This document shows positions 47,932 to 57,700 of a stretch of DNA of 57,773 nucleotides, piece after piece. Each line of letters begins with the position of its first letter. Positions within the stretch are counted from its first letter, which is position 1. Both the position numbers and the translations under genes were made by a program. Origin of the DNA: Burkholderiales bacterium (GTDB lineage: Bacteria > Pseudomonadota > Gammaproteobacteria > Burkholderiales > Burkholderiaceae); contig JAJTAZ010000010.1 of NCBI GenBank assembly GCA_021287185.1, positions 1-57,773 on the forward strand. Reading direction: 5' to 3'. The notes under the pieces are model-generated. The model searched no databases. It was given only the letters and a program-made list of their open reading frames with translations, and had not been told where the DNA came from.

Positions 47932-48621
47932 TCAAAAAGCGTTGGCAATCAGGTGGTTTTCCGCCATGCTAAACGGTATTTGTCCATCAGCAACGATGAA
48001 ATGGTCGAGCAAGTGCACACCCAAAGGCAGTAGTTGCTTTTGTAGTTCAATGGTGGTGCATATGTCGGTTGGCGAAGGTTCACTGATGCCTTGAGGGTGG
48101 TTGTGCGCGAGAATCAGCGCGTGCGCATTCAGACTCAAGGCGCGATGCGCAATGTGGCGCACGTCAAGATTTAAATTTGTCAATGCACCTTCAGTCAGCG
48201 TTTCGAGGTGTATGAGGCGCAAGGCTGGGTCGAGAAATAATGCAATGCACCGTTCGTGCGTCAAATCGTGTAAATGCAGTTGAATTAAGGTTTTAAGCGC
48301 AGGCAGATCCGCGATGACGGTGTGCTGCGAGGCATTGTCCGCCAACGCGCGGCGGCTCATTTCAAACACCGCTTGCAGTTGCGCAAATTTGGCACTGCCC
48401 ATGCCTTTGATGTCGGTCAATTCCGCCTGCGTTGCACTGAATAATCGAGCAAGCGAGCCAAAATGTGCGATGAGTTCTTGCGCCAAGTCCACCGCGCTTT
48501 TCCCCTGAACACCCATGCGCAGGAAAATTGCCAATAATTCGGCATCGGTCAATGCAGCCGCGCCCAGTGTCAAAAGTTTTTCGCGCGGTCGGTCATGAAC
48601 ATCCCAATCGGTTATGGACAT
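47932..48621 (-). CDS. radC: DNA repair protein RadC (JAMM/MPN+ family)
   Basis: UPF0758/RadC protein of 229 aa. An N-terminal helix-hairpin-helix-like region (RPREKLLTLGAAALTDAELLAIFL) precedes the MPN+ domain with the metal motif HNHPQGISEPSPTD, carrying both histidines, serine and aspartate. The historical link to DNA repair is doubtful; metal-dependent hydrolase activity is expected. It faces the divergent fkpB gene. Confidence 0.94.
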   Translation of the reverse strand: MSITDWDVHDRPREKLLTLGAAALTDAELLAIFLRMGVQGKSAVDLAQELIAHFGSLARLFSATQAELTDIKGMGSAKFAQLQAVFEMSRRALADNASQHTVIADLPALKTLIQLHLHDLTHERCIALFLDPALRLIHLETLTEGALTNLNLDVRHIAHRALSLNAHALILAHNHPQGISEPSPTDICTTIELQKQLLPLGVHLLDHFIVADGQIPFSMAENHLIANAF

Positions 48622-48758
48622 ATCGTATATAATTCAAATCGTTGAAATAATTGGGCGTTTTTATGAAACCCAGACTCGCAAACGTTGCCGTATGCAGGTT
48701 TGAGTGGGTGCAGGCAAACCCTCTGATATGAATATCGAACTTTAAGGATTAGACACCA

Positions 48759-49232
48759 ATGTCGCAGAATAATCAAGCCATTACCAGCCAGTCCCATGTC
48801 ACATTGCATTATCGCATCGCGGTGCTTGATGGTTCTGGTCAAGAAGTCAGTGATTTTTTAAATACCTTCAAAGGCAATCCCGCAACCGTGGCGATTGGCC
48901 AAGCGCAATTGGCTCCATTCATGGAAGACAAACTCATGGGTTTGTCTGAAGGAGCGCATGAAACATTTGATTTGGGCGCGAACGAAGCCTTCGGCGACTA
49001 CAATTCAGAATTACGTCAGGTGGTGTCGCGTGCCTTGTTGTTAGAAGGCAATCCGCAGGTTGATACTTTCGGTGAAGGGGATTTTGTTGAGTTTGCCATG
49101 CCCAACGGTTACCGTATGACGGGGCAATTCATGGGTTGGAATGACGATAAGACGGGGGCTGTGGTCGATTTTAATCATCCATTGGCGGGCAAGTCGCTGC
49201 GTTTGGAGCTGCAAGTGATAGGGGTGTTGTGA
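48759..49232 (+). CDS. fkpB: FKBP-type peptidyl-prolyl isomerase FkpB (SlpA)
   Basis: A 157-aa cytoplasmic peptidyl-prolyl isomerase of the SlpA/FkpB class. It has the split FKBP fold ([19 protein letters not shown] at 14-32) with an inserted IF domain (about 75-130) that gives chaperone activity. Its stop overlaps the ispH start (TGATG), a pairing conserved across proteobacteria. Confidence 0.94.
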   Translation: MSQNNQAITSQSHVTLHYRIAVLDGSGQEVSDFLNTFKGNPATVAIGQAQLAPFMEDKLMGLSEGAHETFDLGANEAFGDYNSELRQVVSRALLLEGNPQVDTFGEGDFVEFAMPNGYRMTGQFMGWNDDKTGAVVDFNHPLAGKSLRLELQVIGVL

Positions 49233-50197
49233 TGAGCGAGGTATCCATCGTTTTGGCGCAACCACGTGGGTTTTGTGCAGGTGTTGATCGCGCCATTACC
49301 ATCGTAGAACGCGCATTGGAGCAATTCGGCGCACCGATTTATGTGCGCCATGAAATTGTGCACAATAAATATGTGGTCGATGATTTGCGCAACAAAGGCG
49401 CGGTGTTTATCGAAGAATTGCATGAAGCCCCCGACGGCAGTACGGTGATTTTCTCTGCCCATGGCGTGTCGCTCGCGGTGCGTGCCGAAGCACAACGACG
49501 CAATTTGCATATATTCGATGCCACCTGTCCATTGGTCACCAAGGTGCACGTTGAGGTCAAACGCATGCGCGAGCAGGGCTACGAAATTATCATGATTGGC
49601 CACAAAGGTCATCCCGAAGTGGAAGGCACGATGGGGCAGGTTAAAGATGGTATTTACCTTGTGGACACTGAAGCGGATGTGGCCAATTTGCAAGTGCAAA
49701 CGCCTGACCATTTGGCGTATGTCACACAGACCACATTGTCGGTTGATGACACCAAAGGCATCATCAATGCGCTTAAACAACGTTTCCCCAAAATCACCGA
49801 GCCGAAAAAAGCCGATATTTGCTACGCCACACAAAATCGTCAAGATGCGGTGAAAGTACTTGCACCACAGGTCGATGTGGTCATCGTGGTGGGCAGCCCA
49901 AACAGTTCCAACTCCAATCGTTTGCGCGAACTCGCTGAAAAAATGGGTGTTTCAGCTTATATGGTGGACAATGCGGATGATGTGCAGGCCGAATGGTTCA
50001 CCCACGTGCAAAAAATCGGCGTGACCGCAGGTGCGTCTGCGCCTGAGGTGTTGGTTGAGTCGGTACTCAATCGCATCAAAGAACTCGGAGCCAGTTCGGT
50101 CAGTGTGCTCGAAGGGGTTGAGGAGTCGGTCAAATTTCCTTTACCCAAAGGGTTGAGCGGTTTGCAAAGCATTGAGGTTAAGGTTGAAGCCCTGTAA
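49232..50197 (+). CDS. ispH: 4-hydroxy-3-methylbut-2-enyl diphosphate reductase
   Basis: Last enzyme of the MEP pathway, making IPP and DMAPP. At 321 aa it has the three cluster-binding cysteines in [23 protein letters not shown] and [15 protein letters not shown] 49232 overlaps the fkpB stop; an in-frame GTG at 49229 is less likely. It supplies the isoprenoid carrier used by MraY in the dcw cluster, though the genes are far apart. Confidence 0.97.
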   Translation: MSEVSIVLAQPRGFCAGVDRAITIVERALEQFGAPIYVRHEIVHNKYVVDDLRNKGAVFIEELHEAPDGSTVIFSAHGVSLAVRAEAQRRNLHIFDATCPLVTKVHVEVKRMREQGYEIIMIGHKGHPEVEGTMGQVKDGIYLVDTEADVANLQVQTPDHLAYVTQTTLSVDDTKGIINALKQRFPKITEPKKADICYATQNRQDAVKVLAPQVDVVIVVGSPNSSNSNRLRELAEKMGVSAYMVDNADDVQAEWFTHVQKIGVTAGASAPEVLVESVLNRIKELGASSVSVLEGVEESVKFPLPKGLSGLQSIEVKVEAL

Positions 50198-50762
50198 ACA
50201 ATGGTGTGATATCGTACTGCACCCGCATCCTGCGCAACTTCCTGCGACAGGCATTCAAGTTACAGCCGGTGTTGCGCACTCTGATGATGCATTGATTTTT
50301 TCGTATCAATGCCGTCATCAGTCGGATGACAACACGGGTATTTTACTGCCAACCCCTGTTGTGCCAACGGCTTGTGACAATCTTTGGCAACACACATGTT
50401 GCGAGGCGTTTATCGGTGCGGAGGGTATAGATAACGCGAATGCTTACCTTGAATTTAACTTTTCGCCATCGGGTTGTTGGGCGGTTTATCGGTTTGATGC
50501 TTATCGCGTGCGTGATGAGTCGTATATTTGTCCATGCGAGCCGAATATTGAACTGAGACAACTGCCTGATGGATTTGAACTCACTGCAAGGGTTTTCAGC
50601 GAGGTATTGCCCCAAGCGGCATCTTGGCTTGTCGGTTTAACCGCTGTCATTGAAACCACAGATGGGCAAAAAACTTATTGGGCACTGCGGCACGATGCGC
50701 CCCAGCCCGACTTTCATTTGCGCTCACAATTTGTACTGCCACTACCCAATCAACTCATATAA
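50184..50762 (+). CDS. DOMON-like domain-containing protein
   Basis: A 192-aa protein of the DOMON-like family ([32 protein letters not shown]), found mainly as soluble single-domain proteins; ligands are unknown. There is no in-frame ATG or GTG near the beginning. I chose TTG 50184, which has GAGG six nt upstream and lies inside the ispH end; TTG 50172 is an alternative. The overlap suggests coupling to ispH. No signal peptide. Confidence 0.75.
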   Translation: MKPCKQWCDIVLHPHPAQLPATGIQVTAGVAHSDDALIFSYQCRHQSDDNTGILLPTPVVPTACDNLWQHTCCEAFIGAEGIDNANAYLEFNFSPSGCWAVYRFDAYRVRDESYICPCEPNIELRQLPDGFELTARVFSEVLPQAASWLVGLTAVIETTDGQKTYWALRHDAPQPDFHLRSQFVLPLPNQLI

Positions 50763-50782
50763 GTAACCATTATTTGCATCTT

Positions 50783-52012
50783 ATGAATTCAAACACCAGC
50801 CCCACCGTATTATTTGGACTTGACCGCCTATTATCCGATTCCGCAATGCAAAATGAGTTGGCAGGTCGGCGTGTCGCCCTATTGGCACATCCGCCCTCGG
50901 TTACGCCTGAGTTGACCCATGCTCTGGATGCCTTGGCACAAATCCCAGCCATTCAATTGTCAGCCGCGTTTGGGCCACAGCATGGTTTGCGTGGTGATAA
51001 ACAAGACAATATGATGGAGTCGCCCGACTTCACCGACCCCAAACACGGCATACCTGTATTCAGTTTGTACGGTGAGGTGCGCCGCCCGACCGATGCGATG
51101 ATGGCAAGTTTTGATGTGTTGTTGGTTGATTTACAGGACTTGGGTTGCCGCATTTACACCTTCATTACCACACTGCGTTATGTTTTAGAAGCGGCAGCGA
51201 AACATCATAAAACTGTCTGGATTTTAGATAGACCCAATCCAGCAGGGCGACCTGTGGAGGGTTTGACCTTGCGTGCAGGGTGGGAAAGTTTTGTCGGTGC
51301 GGGGCAAATGCCGATGCGCCACGGTTTGACCATGGGTGAATTGGCGCATTGGTTTGTGCACACGTTCAATATCGATGCGGATTATCGCGTGATTCCGATG
51401 CAAAACTGGGACTTTGAGACTGCGCCCGATTATGGTTGGCCACAAAACCAACGCAGCTGGATTAACCCCAGTCCGAACGCGCCAAATCTGTCGATGGCGC
51501 GTGCCTATGCGGGTACAGTGATGTTGGAGGGCACAACGCTCTCGGAAGGGCGCGGTACCACGCGACCTTTGGAATTATTCGGTGCGCCTGATATTGATGC
51601 TGAAGCGGTGCTGGCGGAGATGCAAAAACGCGCGCCGCAATGGCTACACGGTTGCATCCTGCGCCCCATTTGGTTTGAGCCGACCTTCCACAAACACCAA
51701 GGCAAACTTTGCCAAGGTCTGCAAATTCACGTGGATCACCCTTCGTATAACCACCATGAATTCCGCCCTTGGCGTTTGATGGCATTGGCTTTTAAAGCCA
51801 TTCGCACCCTTTATCCTGACTATCCGCTGTGGCGTGATTTTGCTTATGAATACGAACACGACCGCTTGGCAATCGACTTGATTAACGGCTCACCATTGTT
51901 GCGCGAATGGGTGGATGATGCGACCACCACGCCAGAGGATTTGGAACTCTTGGCGAGCGTGGATGAAGTGCGTTGGATGAAAGACACAGAAACGTTTAAA
52001 CTATATGCGTAG
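50783..52012 (+). CDS. DUF1343 / NamZ-like exo-beta-N-acetylmuramidase family protein
   Basis: A 409-aa protein of the DUF1343 family; the characterised member NamZ releases MurNAc from the non-reducing end of peptidoglycan fragments. Family blocks: FGPQHGLRGDKQDNM, LLVDLQDLGCRIYTFITT, LDRPNPAGRPVEG, and the later LSEGRGTTRPLELFGAP. There is no signal peptide at ATG 50783, so it would be cytoplasmic or exported by another route. An in-frame ATG at 50678 reads through the previous gene and was rejected. A role in muropeptide recycling is an inference. Confidence 0.85.
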   Translation: MNSNTSPTVLFGLDRLLSDSAMQNELAGRRVALLAHPPSVTPELTHALDALAQIPAIQLSAAFGPQHGLRGDKQDNMMESPDFTDPKHGIPVFSLYGEVRRPTDAMMASFDVLLVDLQDLGCRIYTFITTLRYVLEAAAKHHKTVWILDRPNPAGRPVEGLTLRAGWESFVGAGQMPMRHGLTMGELAHWFVHTFNIDADYRVIPMQNWDFETAPDYGWPQNQRSWINPSPNAPNLSMARAYAGTVMLEGTTLSEGRGTTRPLELFGAPDIDAEAVLAEMQKRAPQWLHGCILRPIWFEPTFHKHQGKLCQGLQIHVDHPSYNHHEFRPWRLMALAFKAIRTLYPDYPLWRDFAYEYEHDRLAIDLINGSPLLREWVDDATTTPEDLELLASVDEVRWMKDTETFKLYA

Positions 52013-52091
52013 CCGTTGCGTTTTTGAACTGTTGTAAAAATGGTTTCGTTGCGGCCAAGATTGAATAAACCTTATTGATAAGGAGTGGGAT

Positions 52092-52601
52092 ATGCGCCAA
52101 CCGTCTGTTGATATCAAACCGCAGGGTTTTAATGCCATTGTCAAAGCACCATTCGGTGCGGTGGGCATACGCCTGAATCCTGCCCGCACCCACATTCAAG
52201 AATTCATTTATCTGCCCGCCGACACCCAAGCGCAAAAACCCGACTGCGAATTGGCAGCGCGCGCCAGCGAGCAGGTCAAAGCCTTTATCGCCAATCCGAA
52301 ATTTAAATTTGATTTGCCTTTGCTGCATCAAGGTACGGAATTTCAAAACAAAGTCTGGCGGGTGATTGCCTCGCTGGAAAACGGGCAGACATTGACTTAT
52401 AAACAAGTTGGACAACTCATCGCCTGTGGTGCGCCACGCGCCGTCGGTGGTGCATGTGGCGCAAACCCGTATCCGCTGATTGTGCCTTGCCACCGTGTGG
52501 TTGCCACCAACGGCATCGGCGGTTTTGCGCACAACGATGGTGGCTTTTATGTCGGTGTGAAACGCTGGCTGCTCGCGCAAGAAGGCGTTGTCTATGACTG
52601 A
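52092..52601 (+). CDS. ogt: Methylated-DNA--protein-cysteine methyltransferase
   Basis: Suicide repair protein that removes O6-alkylguanine. At 169 aa it has the active-site PCHRV (with the acceptor cysteine), the upstream YKQVGQLIACGAPRAVG helix-turn-helix and a C-terminal FYVGVKRWLLAQEG. AAGGAG lies upstream of the ATG. The gene overlaps the xerD start by 8 nt. Confidence 0.95.
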   Translation: MRQPSVDIKPQGFNAIVKAPFGAVGIRLNPARTHIQEFIYLPADTQAQKPDCELAARASEQVKAFIANPKFKFDLPLLHQGTEFQNKVWRVIASLENGQTLTYKQVGQLIACGAPRAVGGACGANPYPLIVPCHRVVATNGIGGFAHNDGGFYVGVKRWLLAQEGVVYD

Positions 52602-53529
52602 TGTGAGGGGCGATGCGTCCAAATTAGCGGATGCTGAAAATGCACTGATAGACCAATTTTGCAGTCAACTGTGGCTCGCGCACGGTTTGTCTGAAAACAC
52701 ACTCGCCAGTTATGGCTCGGATGTGCGCCAATTGGCCAAGTTTTTACAAACGCGCGGGCGTAGTTTACTAACCACGCAGTCGGCGGACATCGAGGCATAC
52801 CTCGCACACATATTCGTCAATCAATCCGTCAAAAAATCCACTTCCAGTAATCGCAAAATCGGTAGTTTCAAACGGTTTTTCCAATGGGCTTTACAAAGTC
52901 ATGTGCGCCATGACGACCCGACCATCCATTTGGTACTTGCCAAACCCTTGGCACGCTTGCCCAAAAGTCTATCTGAGCAACAAGTCGAAGATTTGCTCAA
53001 TGCGCCTGATGAGAGCGATTTGGGCGTGCGCAATCGTGCGATGCTTGAACTCATGTACGCCAGTGGTTTGCGTGTGAGTGAGTTGGTCGGGGTGCGGATG
53101 TTGGACGTGAGTTTGAACGATGGCGTGTTGCGCATCACGGGTAAGGGCAATAAAACCCGACTGGTACCTTTTGGCGAAGATGCGGGCGAACGTCTAAAGC
53201 AATATTTGGACGGTGCGCGGGTGACGTTGCTACACGGACGCACCTGTGATGAGGTGTTCGTCACGGCGCGCGGTGCTGCGATGACGCGGCAAATGTTTTG
53301 GTACGTGATTAAAAAATACGCAGTCCAAGTTGGGATACCGCTCTCGATTATTTCGCCACATACCTTGCGTCATGCGTTTGCCACGCATTTATTGAATCAC
53401 GGCGCGGACTTGCGTGTGGTGCAAATGTTGCTCGGACATTCGGACATCTCGACCACGCAGATTTATACCCATGTCGCCAAAGAAAGGCTAAAAAATATCC
53501 ATGCCCAGCACCATCCACGTGGGTTATAA
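52594..53529 (+). CDS. xerD: Site-specific tyrosine recombinase XerD
   Basis: Recombinase that, with XerC, resolves chromosome dimers at dif. At 311 aa it has an N-terminal core-binding domain and a catalytic domain with Arg in YASGLRVSELVGV, Lys in TGKGNKTR, HTLRHAFATHLL (His and Arg), LGHSDISTTQ and the tyrosine in IYTHVAKERL. ATG 52594 lies inside ogt. The match to XerD rather than XerC rests on the ogt linkage and the C-terminal sequence. Confidence 0.93.
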   Translation: MTDVRGDASKLADAENALIDQFCSQLWLAHGLSENTLASYGSDVRQLAKFLQTRGRSLLTTQSADIEAYLAHIFVNQSVKKSTSSNRKIGSFKRFFQWALQSHVRHDDPTIHLVLAKPLARLPKSLSEQQVEDLLNAPDESDLGVRNRAMLELMYASGLRVSELVGVRMLDVSLNDGVLRITGKGNKTRLVPFGEDAGERLKQYLDGARVTLLHGRTCDEVFVTARGAAMTRQMFWYVIKKYAVQVGIPLSIISPHTLRHAFATHLLNHGADLRVVQMLLGHSDISTTQIYTHVAKERLKNIHAQHHPRGL

Positions 53530-53551
53530 AGCAGGGTTCATAACGCAGAGT

Positions 53552-53585
53552 CAAAAAAACGGCAAATCTGAATCGATTTGCCGTT
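53552..53585 (-). terminator. Terminator for the minus-strand phosphatase gene
   Basis: AACGGCAAATC (53558-53568) and GATTTGCCGTT (53575-53585) form an 11-bp stem with a 6-nt loop. The A-run before it (53554-53559) reads as a T-run on the minus strand, so termination of the phoX transcript is expected. It lacks T on the plus strand, so it is weaker for xerD. Confidence 0.75.
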
Positions 53586-53630
53586 GTCAATCGTGCCCTT
53601 GAACGTTGCAATGGGCACGCACATGAAGCC

Positions 53631-55592
53631 TTACAATTTAATGCTGCTTGCCTGCGCAGTGAGGTAGCCAACTGCCGCACCATAGCGGTCTTTGTAATTG
53701 GCGCGGATGATGGGGTCAAGCGTGGGTTGCACGACGCTGTGGATTTTTTCCCAATCGCCCGCGTGTTGGAAATTACTCATGATGTAAGTGTAACCATGAA
53801 TATTGTCCGCGACAAATAAACCCGTCGATTCCGCTCCAGAAGGCACCGACATGATGCGCGACAGTTCTTGGGTATCGACGTTGTACGCCCACAAAAAATT
53901 ATTCACATGCATGCCGCTGTCTTCGCCGATAAACAAGGTACGCAGTTTTTCAGAGAACTTCAGATTGTCTGGATTGCCAATTTTGTCGGCGTGTGCGGTA
54001 TTGCCAAGTGTATCGGGTGTCGCCAAGTCTTCGCCGACAAGCAAGGCTTTGGTGTCAGCCGCGACCCATTCGCTGTTGATCGGTTTGCCTGAGTGGTCTT
54101 TTTGTCCACCTTTGAGGTTCAGTGCCATCACACCGCCTGCATTGAGGGCTTTGTCCAAGGCGATGCCGCTGCCTGCGTACCAGCCCTTACCGCCCTTGAC
54201 CATCGAGTCTTTGATGTAGGAAAGGGCGGAGTAAGCAATCTTGTCACGCACATTGACTGCTGTGCCTTCCATTTTTGAATAACCCATAGAGCCACCCATC
54301 AAACCTGCATAGCGATGGGTTTCGAGGAATGCGGCGGCTTTTTCCATACCCGATTTGACTTTAATCCAGTTGGCTTTGCCGTTGAGCCAGACTTTGGTAA
54401 ACGTTGTGTCAAGCGGATCGTCTTTACGCACCTCCATGATGTCGGTCGGTTTGAGGGTGTTCGCCATTTTTTTAATTTCATCACTGGTGGCGTGTCCCAA
54501 ATGAATCCATGTGATGGGTGTCGGTGCTGCTGTTGGGTCAACGTTAAAACCTGCACCGACCTTGGCCACATATAAATTGCCCGAGGATAAATCCCGCGCT
54601 TTGTCGGCGACAAACATGAACAATCCACCGTTGGTTGCATCATCGCCCATCAGCGCAGTGCGCTCATCGGGCATCATTTGAATCAATTCATGTGAAATAC
54701 GTCCCAAACAGTAGTGTTTCTTGATGGTGCCCGTGCCATCTGGATTGACCACCACTTCGGGTAAATGGCCGTAGTGGTACGCTTTGGCTGTGTTTTCGTC
54801 ACCAAACAAGTTTTTTGAAAAGGCTTTGAGTTGCTTGTCATCTGAGTTAAACGCATCGGGCTCGTATTCTTCACTCGATAAATGGGTGCCCCACGGCGAT
54901 AGGCTGGAACCACAAGTAATCCAAAGACCTTGCACTTTGGACGTATCGACATTGTGGTATTTCACCAAAGACAATTTGCCTGTGCTGGGGTCTTGGTCCA
55001 GCGTGAGTACGGCAATTGGAGAGGGCACTTTGCCGTAGTTATCCGCACTGGCTAAATCGCGGGTGACGTATTCAAATTGCACCACGGCGAATACGGGCCT
55101 GCCCTTCACGCCACTGACTTTGGCACTGGGAATGGTCAATAATGACGTGCCATCGGGCGCGTCAGAAAAAAGTTGGCGTTCTTTGCCTGACACCGAGCGA
55201 TCCACAATTGGTTGGTTTTTAATATTGTAGTTGCCGCCTGCGACCACTTGACCACCTTTGTCATCAGGAACTAAATCACCCGTCAAGAAAAATGTTTCGT
55301 AACCCAGATTGTAATTTTGCACATGACCTGTACCGTATTTAACCACCAGTTTGGAGGCCACATTGCTGATGCTCATTTCGGCTGGATGGCTCAAGCTCGG
55401 TGCGGCCATGCCTTTGAATGTGGCGGAAACAAACGTACCCAAAGGCGGAGCGATGGGGGCTGCATTGCTGGCGGCTTGTGCAGTTGATTCGGCCAGCAGT
55501 GCGCTGACACCCATGCCGCCCAATGGCAATAATGGTGCAGCACTGAGTGCTTTGAGGATTTTACGGCGTTGTGTGAGATGAGGGGTATGCAT
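53631..55592 (-). CDS. phoX: PhoX family alkaline phosphatase
   Basis: Exported phosphatase (PhoX, formerly DUF839) of 653 aa, which hydrolyses phosphomonoesters using iron and calcium. The N-terminus carries a twin-arginine signal, RRKILKALS, followed by a hydrophobic stretch and an AQA cleavage site near residue 40. The cofactor region ITCGSSLSPWGTHLSSEEY is typical, including the cysteine and the glutamates. AAAGGA lies upstream of the ATG. It is 53 nt after the glycosyltransferase gene and may be in the same phosphate-controlled unit. Confidence 0.9.
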   Translation of the reverse strand: MHTPHLTQRRKILKALSAAPLLPLGGMGVSALLAESTAQAASNAAPIAPPLGTFVSATFKGMAAPSLSHPAEMSISNVASKLVVKYGTGHVQNYNLGYETFFLTGDLVPDDKGGQVVAGGNYNIKNQPIVDRSVSGKERQLFSDAPDGTSLLTIPSAKVSGVKGRPVFAVVQFEYVTRDLASADNYGKVPSPIAVLTLDQDPSTGKLSLVKYHNVDTSKVQGLWITCGSSLSPWGTHLSSEEYEPDAFNSDDKQLKAFSKNLFGDENTAKAYHYGHLPEVVVNPDGTGTIKKHYCLGRISHELIQMMPDERTALMGDDATNGGLFMFVADKARDLSSGNLYVAKVGAGFNVDPTAAPTPITWIHLGHATSDEIKKMANTLKPTDIMEVRKDDPLDTTFTKVWLNGKANWIKVKSGMEKAAAFLETHRYAGLMGGSMGYSKMEGTAVNVRDKIAYSALSYIKDSMVKGGKGWYAGSGIALDKALNAGGVMALNLKGGQKDHSGKPINSEWVAADTKALLVGEDLATPDTLGNTAHADKIGNPDNLKFSEKLRTLFIGEDSGMHVNNFLWAYNVDTQELSRIMSVPSGAESTGLFVADNIHGYTYIMSNFQHAGDWEKIHSVVQPTLDPIIRANYKDRYGAAVGYLTAQASSIKL

Positions 55593-55645
55593 ATTATTCC
55601 TTTAAAATCATGAATCTCAATGGTTAAAAATTCACTTTACTCACA

Positions 55646-56686
55646 CTATTGTGACGATAAAACGGCCTCGTTTATCATCGCTGTTGTGTGTGTGCGTGTG
55701 TGAAAACTTAAAAAAACTTGGGTGCATGTGCGCCATGAAAACTGCTCCGCGTGGGCGCGCGCCACCTCGGCAGGAATGCCTAAAGCGCGTTCACACGCGC
55801 GTTTTAAATCGTTGTCCATCGCGCCAGCGGGTGAGTCGCCAATCACATCAATGGGGCCTGTGACTGGATAGGCTGCCACGGGTGTGCCGCATGCCAATGC
55901 CTCAAGCAAAACCAAGCCAAAGGTGTCGGTCAAGCTGGGAAATACAAACACATCGGCGGAAGAATACACTTGCGCTAAGGCGTCTTGCGTGAGCACGCCT
56001 AAGAAATTCACGTCAGGGTATTGTTGTTTTAAACGCGCCAATTCAGGCCCTTCGCCAACCACCCATTTACTGCTTTTTAAATCCAGCTGTAAAAAAGCAT
56101 CAATGTTTTTTTCAATGGCCACGCGCCCAACGTATAAGTAAATTGGATTTTCTGTATTGAGTATATTTGTGGGGCGTGGGTAAAATACATTCGTGTCCAC
56201 GCCGCGCGCCCACAACGCAACATTGGTAAAACCATAACGGTGTAAATCATCAACCACCACTTGCGTGGGTGCGAGCATATATTGCGCTGGTGCGTGAAAC
56301 CAGCGTAAAAATCGGTACGTCCAAGCCAGCGGAATCGCAAAGCGCGCTTTGACATACTCAGGAAACCGTGTGTGATAGGCTGTTGTGAATGGCAGTTGGT
56401 GCTTTAAAGCATAGCGTCTTGCCGCCATGCCCAAAGGCCCTTCGGTGGCAATGTGAATTGCATCGGGTTGGGCGTCTTGCATCATTTGTGCCAAACGGCG
56501 GTAAGGAAACAGCGACAAGCGAATTTCTGGATACGTTGGACATGCCACCGTGGTGAAACTCAACGGTGTAATCATGGATACGTCATGCCCCATGCGCATC
56601 AGTTCAAGATTGGTTGCTTGGATGGTGCGCACCACGCCATTGACCTGTGGCTCCCATGCATCGGTGACAATCATAATATTCATCAT
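55646..56686 (-). CDS. Glycosyltransferase family 1 (GT4), Agt-like
   Basis: GT-B fold glycosyltransferase of about 346 aa. N-terminal IVTDAWEPQVNGVVRT and C-terminal PSLTDTFGLVLLEALACGTPVAA are standard GT4 motifs, with YVGRVAIEKN at the donor domain. Such enzymes paired with a PlcP-type phosphoesterase (Agt) make glycolipids in other proteobacteria under phosphate limitation; here that is inferred from context. The start (MMNIM) overlaps the upstream stop by 4 nt. The C-terminal end contains a TG-rich tract (about 55685-55701). Confidence 0.88.
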   Translation of the reverse strand: MMNIMIVTDAWEPQVNGVVRTIQATNLELMRMGHDVSMITPLSFTTVACPTYPEIRLSLFPYRRLAQMMQDAQPDAIHIATEGPLGMAARRYALKHQLPFTTAYHTRFPEYVKARFAIPLAWTYRFLRWFHAPAQYMLAPTQVVVDDLHRYGFTNVALWARGVDTNVFYPRPTNILNTENPIYLYVGRVAIEKNIDAFLQLDLKSSKWVVGEGPELARLKQQYPDVNFLGVLTQDALAQVYSSADVFVFPSLTDTFGLVLLEALACGTPVAAYPVTGPIDVIGDSPAGAMDNDLKRACERALGIPAEVARAHAEQFSWRTCTQVFLSFHTRTHTTAMINEAVLSSQ

Positions 56687-57630
56687 TTCCCCCAACCCAT
56701 GATTTTGGGTAAAAAAGCTTGGCGTGAGGTGTTTAATAAATTGCTCACATTGGCGGCCCATGCCTCATCATATTCGGGTGCTGTGGGCACACTGGTTTCG
56801 GTATTGAGGGTTTCTGTTTTGAATGCGCGGTGGCTGACTTTGCCCCACTCAATGATGGACAATTGACCTCGTGTATCCTCAGCAACCGCGGTCAGGCTTT
56901 CCACCCAGTCGCCTGAGTTCAGGTACGTCACGCCGTCAATGTCGCGCTTTTGCGCTTTATGAATATGACCACATAGTACGGCTTGGCAACCACGGCGTTG
57001 TGCCTCACTGGCCACTGCGGTTTCAAAACTGTCGATGTAGGCGACCGCATTTTTAACACGGTCTTTGAGAAACTGCGACAGCGACCAATACTCCCAACCC
57101 ATTTTGGCACGCCATAAATTGAGCCAGCGATTGGCCTTGAGTGCCAGCATGTACAGCTCATCACCAATTTTGGCAAGCCACTGCATGTTTTGAACCACAC
57201 CATCGAATAAATCGCCGTGTAAAACCCAAATTTTTCGCCCATCGGCTGTGGTGTGGATGGCTTCATCGACAAACTCAATCCCCCCCATTTCAATGCTGGG
57301 AGTCCGCCCTTTGCCTTCATCCAAACGTTCGATGAAGTCGCGGATAAACATGTCATGATTGCCTGTGATGTACACAATGCGCGTGCCTTTACGAGCCTTG
57401 CGCAATAATTTTTGAATCACATCGTTGTGGGTTTGCGGCCAGTACCAGCGTTTCTTTAATTGCCAGCCATCGATAATGTCACCCACCAAATAAATGGTTT
57501 GCGCTTCGTTGTAGGCCAAAAAATCCAGTAAAGCGCGTGCCTGACAGTTGCGTGTACCCAAATGCACATCCGAAATCCACAGTGTGCGGTGTTGTTTGGG
57601 TTGTTTACCTAAAATCATCTGTGTGTCCAT
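56683..57630 (-). CDS. PlcP/UDP-2,3-diacylglucosamine diphosphatase-like metallophosphoesterase
   Basis: Calcineurin-like phosphoesterase of about 315 aa. All metal motifs are present: SDVHLGTRNCQA, VGDIIDGW, TGNHDMFI, LHGDLFDG and GHIHKAQ. Databases often label this group UDP-2,3-diacylglucosamine hydrolase, but the RTLWISDVHLGTRNC form with WYWPQTHNDVIQKLLRKARKG belongs to the widespread family that includes PlcP, which cuts phospholipid head groups. The identity is therefore uncertain. I chose ATG 57630 because AGAGG lies 5 nt upstream. It overlaps the glycosyltransferase gene (ATGA). Confidence 0.85.
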   Translation of the reverse strand: MDTQMILGKQPKQHRTLWISDVHLGTRNCQARALLDFLAYNEAQTIYLVGDIIDGWQLKKRWYWPQTHNDVIQKLLRKARKGTRIVYITGNHDMFIRDFIERLDEGKGRTPSIEMGGIEFVDEAIHTTADGRKIWVLHGDLFDGVVQNMQWLAKIGDELYMLALKANRWLNLWRAKMGWEYWSLSQFLKDRVKNAVAYIDSFETAVASEAQRRGCQAVLCGHIHKAQKRDIDGVTYLNSGDWVESLTAVAEDTRGQLSIIEWGKVSHRAFKTETLNTETSVPTAPEYDEAWAANVSNLLNTSRQAFLPKIMGWGK

Positions 57631-57700
57631 AGCCACCTCTTTCGTCTTTTCTATTTCGTTGTATGGTAATGGGCAAATGTGACGAACCGATTAAACGATG

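Noticed and set aside
50678-50782. N-terminal extension of the NamZ-like protein from ATG 50678
   Set aside because: The added 35 residues are an out-of-frame reading of the DOMON-like gene and do not resemble a signal peptide or the family.
55684-55701. TG-repeat tract as a phase-variation switch in the glycosyltransferase gene
   Set aside because: The repeat is short and interrupted (TGTGTGTGCGTGTGTG), and it lies in the last codons, where a slip would hardly change the enzyme.
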